Below, piece after piece: positions 58,898 through 64,000 of a stretch of 64,000 bases of DNA (position 1 is the first letter of the stretch; each line of letters opens with the position of its first letter). The notes beneath the pieces are model-generated. The model made no database searches, was not told the DNA's origin, and saw only the letters and a list, made by a program, of their open reading frames with translations. This stretch comes from Viridibacterium sediminicola (lineage in GTDB: Bacteria; Pseudomonadota; Gammaproteobacteria; Burkholderiales; Rhodocyclaceae): NCBI RefSeq assembly GCF_039631295.1, contig NZ_JBDIVE010000001.1, forward strand, positions 620,001 to 684,000. Reading direction: 5' to 3'. The position numbers were made by a program, and so were the translations under genes.

Positions 58898-60786
58898 CAC
58901 ACGGCCCAGCAGGCGCAGCCGAGCGCCCCCCAGAAACTGCGCAGATCGGACACCGGCAGATCAGAGGCCCAGGCACTGGCATGGCGATGACCGTGCACAT
59001 TGCAGGAGTTGGCGCAGGCGCAGGCTGCAGCGGCCTGGCGCACAGCAGTCTGCTGCGGACGCGCCTTGTCGCCCCACGCGGCATAGCCACCGTAGCGGCG
59101 CACCGGTGACCACTCCGGCATCGCCGGCGGTGGAACGCTGTCGTCAAGCGACGCGAACTCGCCCGCACCCCACACGACCTTGCCACCGACCATGGTCAGC
59201 AGCGCACTGGTCTGGGCGATGTCGTCCTCCGGGCAGCTGAAGAAGTCGCGGTCAGGCACCACCAGATCAGCCAGTTGCCCGACCTCGATACGGCCCTTCA
59301 AGCCTTCTTCATTGCTGAACCAGGTGACGTTCTCGGTCCACATCCGCAAGGCCGCATCACGGCTCAGGCAATTGCGCTGCGGTGTGATCCTCAGCCCGCC
59401 CACGGTCTTGCCGGTAATCAGCCAGGACAGCGACACCCAGGGGTTGTAGGAGGCGACGCGGGTGGCATCCGTGCCGGCGGAGGTACGGATGCCTTTTTCC
59501 AGCATCCGCGCCACCGGCGGCGTGGCCTCGGCTGCGCGGCTGCCGTAGCGCTCGACAAAGTACTCGCCCTGATACGCCATGCGATGCTGCACGGCAACGC
59601 CGCCGCCCAGGGCCGCGATGCGATCCATCGAGCGTTCGGAGATGGTTTCCGCATGATCGAAGAACCAGTTCAGGCCATCGATCGGGGTGTCGCGATGCAC
59701 CTTCTCGAACACATCGAGCGCGCGGCTGATGGTCTCGTCGTAGGTGGCATGCATGCGCCAGGGCCATTTGTTCTGCGTCAGGATGCGCACCACTTCTTCC
59801 AGCTCGGGCTCCATGTCGGGCGACATGTCGGGCCGCGGCTGGCGGAAGTCTTCGAAGTCGGCGGCCGAGAAGACCAGCATCTCGCCCGCGCCGTTGTGGC
59901 GGAAATACTCGTCACCCTGCTTGTAGGAGACGCTTTTTGTCCACGCCAGGAAGTCGTCTTTCTCCTGCTTGGCCTTCTGGGTGAACAGGTTGTAGGCAAT
60001 GCGCACCGTGAGCTGCCCGGCATCGGCCAGCTGCTGGATGACCTGATAATCCTCGGGGTAGTTCTGGAAGCCGCCGCCCGCGTCAATCGTGCCGGTCACC
60101 CCCAGCCGGTTCAGATCGCGCATGAAATGGCGGGTGCTGTTGATCTGGTATTCAATCGGCAGCTTGGGGCCTTTGGCCAATGTGGCATACAGAATGGCTG
60201 CGTTGGGCTTGGCCAGCAGCAGACCATTGGGGTTGCCGGCCTGGTCACGCACGATTTCGCCACCGGGAGGCGCGGGCGTGTCCTTGGTGTAGCCCACGGC
60301 GCGCAGCGCGGCGCCATTGAGCAGAGCACGGTCGTATAGATGCAAAATGAATACCGGCGTATCGGGCGCCACGGCGTTCAGTTCGTCGAGTGTCGGCAAG
60401 CGCTTCTCCGCGAACTGGTGTTCGCTGAAGCCGCCGACCACCCGCACCCACTGTGGCGCAGGCGTGATGGCAACCTGCGCCTTCAGCATCGCCATGGCGT
60501 CTGCCAGGCTGGTCACGCCGTCCCAGCGCAGCTCAAGGTTGAAATTCAGGCCGCCGCGGATGATGTGCATGTGGTTGTCGATCAGGCCGGGCAAGACACG
60601 GCGACCGTTCAGATCCACCTTGCGTGTGCTCGCTCCGGCCAGGGCCAGTACCTCCTCATCGCTGCCGACCGCGCTGAATCGGCCGTCGCTAATGGCGACT
60701 GCGCTGGCTTCAGGCTGTGCCCGATTGAGGGTGCTGAAGCGGCCGTGGAACAGAATCAGATCCGGCGTTGAACGGGCTTTATCCAT
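58897..60786 (-). CDS. Amidohydrolase, YtcJ-like (amidohydrolase 3 family)
   Basis: 629 residues. Metal ligands are in GLIDNHMHIIRGG near residue 70 and further histidines in RMHATYDETISR, WFFDHAETISE and AGTDATRVASYNPW, with ADLVVPDRDFFS at the end of the barrel. YtcJ-like enzymes hydrolyse cyclic amides or related bonds, and the true substrate is unknown. The last 50 residues form an unusual Cys/His-rich tail (ACACANSCNVHGHRHA) that may bind a metal. It overlaps the XapX gene by 8 bp. Confidence 0.88.
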   Translation of the reverse strand: MDKARSTPDLILFHGRFSTLNRAQPEASAVAISDGRFSAVGSDEEVLALAGASTRKVDLNGRRVLPGLIDNHMHIIRGGLNFNLELRWDGVTSLADAMAMLKAQVAITPAPQWVRVVGGFSEHQFAEKRLPTLDELNAVAPDTPVFILHLYDRALLNGAALRAVGYTKDTPAPPGGEIVRDQAGNPNGLLLAKPNAAILYATLAKGPKLPIEYQINSTRHFMRDLNRLGVTGTIDAGGGFQNYPEDYQVIQQLADAGQLTVRIAYNLFTQKAKQEKDDFLAWTKSVSYKQGDEYFRHNGAGEMLVFSAADFEDFRQPRPDMSPDMEPELEEVVRILTQNKWPWRMHATYDETISRALDVFEKVHRDTPIDGLNWFFDHAETISERSMDRIAALGGGVAVQHRMAYQGEYFVERYGSRAAEATPPVARMLEKGIRTSAGTDATRVASYNPWVSLSWLITGKTVGGLRITPQRNCLSRDAALRMWTENVTWFSNEEGLKGRIEVGQLADLVVPDRDFFSCPEDDIAQTSALLTMVGGKVVWGAGEFASLDDSVPPPAMPEWSPVRRYGGYAAWGDKARPQQTAVRQAAAACACANSCNVHGHRHASAWASDLPVSDLRSFWGALGCACWAV

Positions 60787-61051
60787 GACGTGGGTCCTTT
60801 GCTGCTGAATTCTGCTCGGCGCAGCGTGGCAACTCGCCGAACATGTGTGGTTTGACTTGATCGTGCAACCAGGAGGTCTGCGTGGGTGCCCCCAGCCAGC
60901 GCTTGATCAGCGGGGGCAGTTGTTCGCCGGCCAGGATGCCCAGCAAGCCGACGAGGGCAATCACTGGGGGCGCAGGCGAACGCACATTGAGCAAGGCGTA
61001 GATGACGCCGACGAGCAGACCGACGGCCGCAGAAATAAGGTAGGTATTCAT
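60779..61051 (-). CDS. XapX domain (DUF1427) small membrane protein
   Basis: 90 residues. Two short membrane helices (about 5-22 and 29-47) with the XapX motif VGLLVGVIYALLNVRSPAPP and VIALVGLLGILAGEQ. A hydrophilic C-terminal tail follows. XapX genes are repeatedly found beside amidohydrolase and isochorismatase-like genes, as here, which suggests a linked but unknown role. I chose the ATG MNTYLIS. It lies 16 bp after the isochorismatase-like gene. Confidence 0.85.
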   Translation of the reverse strand: MNTYLISAAVGLLVGVIYALLNVRSPAPPVIALVGLLGILAGEQLPPLIKRWLGAPTQTSWLHDQVKPHMFGELPRCAEQNSAAKDPRHG

Positions 61052-61067
61052 CGTCGGCGTCTCCTCA

Positions 61068-61724
61068 TCAGCCTTCGTGCGCGCCGAACATGGTCTTGGC
61101 GTATTGCACGCCAATGCCATATGCGCCGCCGACCTTCTTGGCGATGCCGGTGGTCAGCTCATAGGTCTCACCACGGGCCCAGTCGCGTTGCAGTTCGAGC
61201 AGGTATTGCAGCGAGGTCAGGGGTTGTGCACCGGCCTGTACCATGCGCTCGACAGCACGCTCGTGGGCTTCGCTGGACACGTCGCCGCAGGCGTCCGTGA
61301 TGACGTAGACCTCGAAGCCCTGGTCCAGCGCCGACAGCGCCGGGCCGACGATGCAGACACTGGTCCACAGACCGGCCAGTACGATGCGCTTCTTGCCGAT
61401 GCGATTGACTTCGGCGATCACGGCAGCGTCTTCCCAGGTGTTCATGCTCGTGCGATCGAGCAGCGCCTGACCGGGGAAAGGCGCGGTCACTTCATCGAAC
61501 ATCGGGCCGGAAAAGCTCTTTTCTGCCACCGTGGTCAGAATGGTCGACACCTTGAAACCCGCGGCGGCCTGCGACACCAGGGAAGCGTTGTTGCGCAGCT
61601 CGATGGCGGGAATCGAATGCGTCGCGAAAGCCATCTGCGACTGGAAGTCGATCATGATCAACAGGTGATCGGTGGGGTTCAGCAATTGGGCGCCGGGGAC
61701 GGCTTTGGCGGTTGGGGTGCTCAT
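61068..61724 (-). CDS. Isochorismatase-like cysteine hydrolase (YcaC type)
   Basis: 218 residues. The catalytic triad of the superfamily is visible: Asp in LLIMIDFQSQMAF, Lys in GKKRIVLAGLW and Cys in LWTSVCIVGPAL. YcaC-like members form large oligomers with unknown substrates. AAGGAGAA precedes the ATG MSTPTAKAVPG. The gene lies 35 bp after catalase on the same strand. Confidence 0.9.
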   Translation of the reverse strand: MSTPTAKAVPGAQLLNPTDHLLIMIDFQSQMAFATHSIPAIELRNNASLVSQAAAGFKVSTILTTVAEKSFSGPMFDEVTAPFPGQALLDRTSMNTWEDAAVIAEVNRIGKKRIVLAGLWTSVCIVGPALSALDQGFEVYVITDACGDVSSEAHERAVERMVQAGAQPLTSLQYLLELQRDWARGETYELTTGIAKKVGGAYGIGVQYAKTMFGAHEG

Positions 61725-61759
61725 GGATTTCTCCTTGTAGTGATGGGATGGAACAACAG

Positions 61760-63193
61760 TTAAATAAGTCCTAAGGCGCGGGCCACACCTGCGCCATACG
61801 CAGGGTCCGCTTTGCAGCACAGGTCGACATGACGCTGCTGTACTTCACGACTGACGCCGGACATGGCACGCGCCGTGTTGTCGAACAGTCGCTGTCGCTC
61901 GTCACCGCGCATCAGCCGGAACAGGGCGGCGACCTGGCTGAAGCAATCGTCGTCATCGCGGTGGTCATGGGCGCGCGCCTCGCCCTGCAGCGGCAAGGGC
62001 GGTTCAACGGCGTCGGCGCTGCTGGGCCACTCCCCCTCGCCGTTGGGCACATAGCTCACCAGTCGGCCCTGGTTGCCGTCGACCCGCATGGCGCCATCGC
62101 GATGGAATATGTGGAAGGGGCAACGCGGCGCATTGACGGGAATCTGATGATGGTTGACGCCCAGGCGATAACGCTGCGCATCGCCGTAGCTGAACAGGCG
62201 CGCCTGCAGCATCTTGTCGGGCGACAGACCGATTCCCGGCACCACGTTGGCAGGCGAAAAGGCGGCCTGCTCCACTTCGGCGAAGTAGTTCTCGGGATTG
62301 CGGTTCAGCTCCAGCACACCGACTTCGTGCAGCGGATACTCCGCATGCGGCCACACCTTGGTCAGGTCGAAGGGGTTGAAGGCGCAGGACTGCGCCTGTG
62401 CCTCGTCCATCAGCTGAACGCAAAGCCGCCAGCGCGGGTATTCGCCGCGCTCGATGGCGTCGAACAAGTCGCGCTGCGCGCTCTCGCGGTCCTTCGCCAC
62501 GATGGCTTCGGCCTGGGCGTCGGACAGCCAGCGCACGCCTTGCTCGCTGCGCAGGGTGAATTTCACCCAGGTGCGCTGGCCCGCAGCATTGATCAGGCTG
62601 AAGGTGTGACTGCCATAGCCATGCATGTGACGATAGCCATCCGGCAGCCCGCGGTCGCCCATCAGGATGGTCACCTGGTGCAATGCTTCCGGCATCAGAC
62701 TCCAGAAATCCCAGGTCGTCTGGGCATTGCGCAGATTGCTGCGTGGGTCGCGCTTGACCGCGTGATTGAGGTCAGGAAAGCGCAAGGGGTCACGCATGAA
62801 GAACACCGGCGTGTTATTGCCCACCAGATCCCAGTTGCCCTCGGGCGTGTAGAACTTGATGGCAAAGCCACGGATGTCCCGTTCCGCATCGGCCGCACCG
62901 CGCTCGCCAGCCACGGTGGAGAAGCGCACGAAGACCTCCGTGCGCTGGCCGATTTGCGCGAACACCTTGGCCTTGCTGTAGGGACTGATGTCCTGGGTGA
63001 CGGTGAAGTGCCCCCAGGCACCGGAACCCTTGGCATGCATGCGGCGCTCGGGGATCACCTCGCGGTCAAAGTGAGCCAGCTTCTCCAGCAGCCAGATGTC
63101 CTGAAGAAGCGCCGGACCGCGCGGCCCAGCCGTCTGGATGTTGAGGTTGTCAGCCACCGGCGCACCGCTGGCGTGGGTCAGGCGCTTCTTCAT
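61760..63193 (-). CDS. Heme catalase, small-subunit monofunctional type
   Basis: 477 residues, the size of clade 3 catalases, which break down hydrogen peroxide. The distal His is in VIPERRMHAKGSGAWG, Asn in GNNTPVFFMRDP and the proximal heme Tyr in RLFSYGDAQRYRLG. NADPH-binding features are partly present. It starts 5 bp after the alpha/beta hydrolase stop, with AAGGGG inside that gene's last codons as ribosome-binding site. OxyR control is likely but not shown. Confidence 0.95.
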   Translation of the reverse strand: MKKRLTHASGAPVADNLNIQTAGPRGPALLQDIWLLEKLAHFDREVIPERRMHAKGSGAWGHFTVTQDISPYSKAKVFAQIGQRTEVFVRFSTVAGERGAADAERDIRGFAIKFYTPEGNWDLVGNNTPVFFMRDPLRFPDLNHAVKRDPRSNLRNAQTTWDFWSLMPEALHQVTILMGDRGLPDGYRHMHGYGSHTFSLINAAGQRTWVKFTLRSEQGVRWLSDAQAEAIVAKDRESAQRDLFDAIERGEYPRWRLCVQLMDEAQAQSCAFNPFDLTKVWPHAEYPLHEVGVLELNRNPENYFAEVEQAAFSPANVVPGIGLSPDKMLQARLFSYGDAQRYRLGVNHHQIPVNAPRCPFHIFHRDGAMRVDGNQGRLVSYVPNGEGEWPSSADAVEPPLPLQGEARAHDHRDDDDCFSQVAALFRLMRGDERQRLFDNTARAMSGVSREVQQRHVDLCCKADPAYGAGVARALGLI

Positions 63194-63198
63194 GCTGC

Positions 63199-64000
63199 TT
63201 ACCCCTTGATGAAGGCCAGCAGGTCGGCGTTGAGCACGTCGGCGTTGACCGTCAGCATGCCGTGCGAGTAGCCCTTGTAGACCTTCAGCGTGCCCTTCTT
63301 GAGCAGCTTGACGGCCTTGAGCGCGGAGTTGGCAATCGGCACGATCTGGTCGTCGTCACCGTGCATCACCAGGGTGGGCACGTTGATGGCCTTGAGGTCC
63401 TCGGTCTGGTCGGTTTCCGAGAAGGCCTTGATGCCGTCGTAGTGGGCCTTGGCGCTGCCCATCATGCCCTGGCGCCACCAGTTGTTGATCACGCCCGGCA
63501 GGGGCGTCACACCCGGCCGGTTGAAGCCGAAGAAGGGGCCGGCGGGCACGTCCAGGAACATCTGCGCGCGATTTTCGGCCACCCCCTTGCGGAAGCCGTC
63601 GAAGACTTCGATGGGCAGATGGTCGGGATACGCCGCAGTCTTGGCCATGATGGGTGGCACCGCAGCCACCAGCACTGCCTTGGCCACGCGACCGGCGGGC
63701 TGGCCGTGCTTGGCGACATAACGCGCCACTTCGCCGCCGCCGGTGGAGTGGCCGATGTGCACGGCGTTCTTCAGATTCAGGTGCTCGACGACGGCAAAGG
63801 CATCGGCGGCGTAGTGGTCCATGTCATGACCATCGCTGACCTGGGCCGAACGGCCGTGGCCGCGGCGGTCGTGGGCGACGACGCGGAAACCGCGCTGCAC
63901 GAAGAACAGCATCTGCGCATCCCAGTCATCGCTGGACAGCGGCCAGCCGTGGTGAAACACGATGGGCTGGGCGTCCTTGGGGCCCCAGTCCTTGTAGAAG
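63199..64000 (-). CDS. Alpha/beta hydrolase, non-heme chloroperoxidase-like (5' end outside window)
   Basis: About 267 residues are visible and the start lies beyond the right edge. Motifs are DWGPKDAQPIVFHHGWPLS at the visible start, AHDRRGHGRSAQ, nucleophile GHSTGGGEVARYVAKHG, PTLVMHGDDDQIVP (Asp) and YKGYSHGML (His). This matches cofactor-free haloperoxidase/esterase proteins, whose peroxidase activity needs a carboxylic acid cosubstrate. Placed just upstream of catalase, a role in peracid or peroxide metabolism is possible. Confidence 0.88.
   Translation of the reverse strand, partial: FYKDWGPKDAQPIVFHHGWPLSSDDWDAQMLFFVQRGFRVVAHDRRGHGRSAQVSDGHDMDHYAADAFAVVEHLNLKNAVHIGHSTGGGEVARYVAKHGQPAGRVAKAVLVAAVPPIMAKTAAYPDHLPIEVFDGFRKGVAENRAQMFLDVPAGPFFGFNRPGVTPLPGVINNWWRQGMMGSAKAHYDGIKAFSETDQTEDLKAINVPTLVMHGDDDQIVPIANSALKAVKLLKKGTLKVYKGYSHGMLTVNADVLNADLLAFIKG

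Overview
The window looks like chromosome from a betaproteobacterium, probably Rhodocyclales or a close relative. This rests on high GC with strong third-position G/C bias, a 1311-residue DUF3683 FAD/Fe-S oxidoreductase, the SPOR-dsbA-SDR gene order, thiS-thiG next to trmB and a chemotaxis operon. It is inference from gene content, not a taxonomic assignment. I see no phage, integrase, insertion sequence, rRNA or CRISPR. The only RNA gene is tRNA-Gly(CCC).

Layout. 1-3000 (minus): the start of a Ser/Thr kinase translationally coupled to a metallophosphoesterase, then an MHS-type symporter. 3000-7800 (plus): a compact run of [2Fe-2S] ferredoxin, alpha/beta hydrolase, GST, DUF2059, cutA, dsbD and ridA. 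8000-17600: phzF (minus), then plus-strand DUF3683 oxidoreductase, pdxH, carbonic anhydrase, SPOR protein, dsbA, SDR and an EamA exporter. 17900-19960: trmB, thiG and thiS (minus) and tRNA-Gly. 20000-27900: a sugar-acid catabolic locus (GntR/FCD regulator, Zn dehydrogenase, fused TRAP permease, TRAP binding protein, ManD, divergent uxuB). Together it reads as uptake and conversion of L-gulonate or D-mannonate to 2-keto-3-deoxygluconate. 28000-33500: quinone oxidoreductase, TPR/glycosyltransferase-9-like protein, a 63-residue small protein, oxyR and a DegP/DegQ protease.

33970-45900 holds an orphan family-5 solute-binding protein and, tail to tail with it, a LacI-type regulator. A cheY-STAS-cheA-mcp-cheW-cheD operon (minus) follows, then a secreted 621-residue protein I cannot name. 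The solute-binding gene and the secreted protein gene share a LacI-type palindrome (GTTAAACGTT[T]AAC) in their promoters, so they may form a small regulon split by the chemotaxis operon. 45900-56000: DUF2782, rdgB, aldo/keto reductase, exonuclease I, an EAL protein with a short chemoreceptor, an ammonium transporter with a sigma-54 promoter and NtrC site, and an orphan beta-propeller histidine kinase. 56100-64000 is a dense minus-strand stress/detoxification run: alpha/beta hydrolase, catalase, isochorismatase-like hydrolase, XapX protein, amidohydrolase, DoxX, MFS exporter, Dps and DUF2789.

The most interesting signals outside ordinary genes are four. First, a dispersed family of palindromic repeats at four gene borders, two of which place their terminal GGTGAAG at the ribosome-binding position of pdxH and trmB. 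Second, a tandem MshEN-like motif pair inside CheA that could make it c-di-GMP responsive. Third, the LacI operator pair. Fourth, the sigma-54/NtrC promoter of the ammonium transporter.
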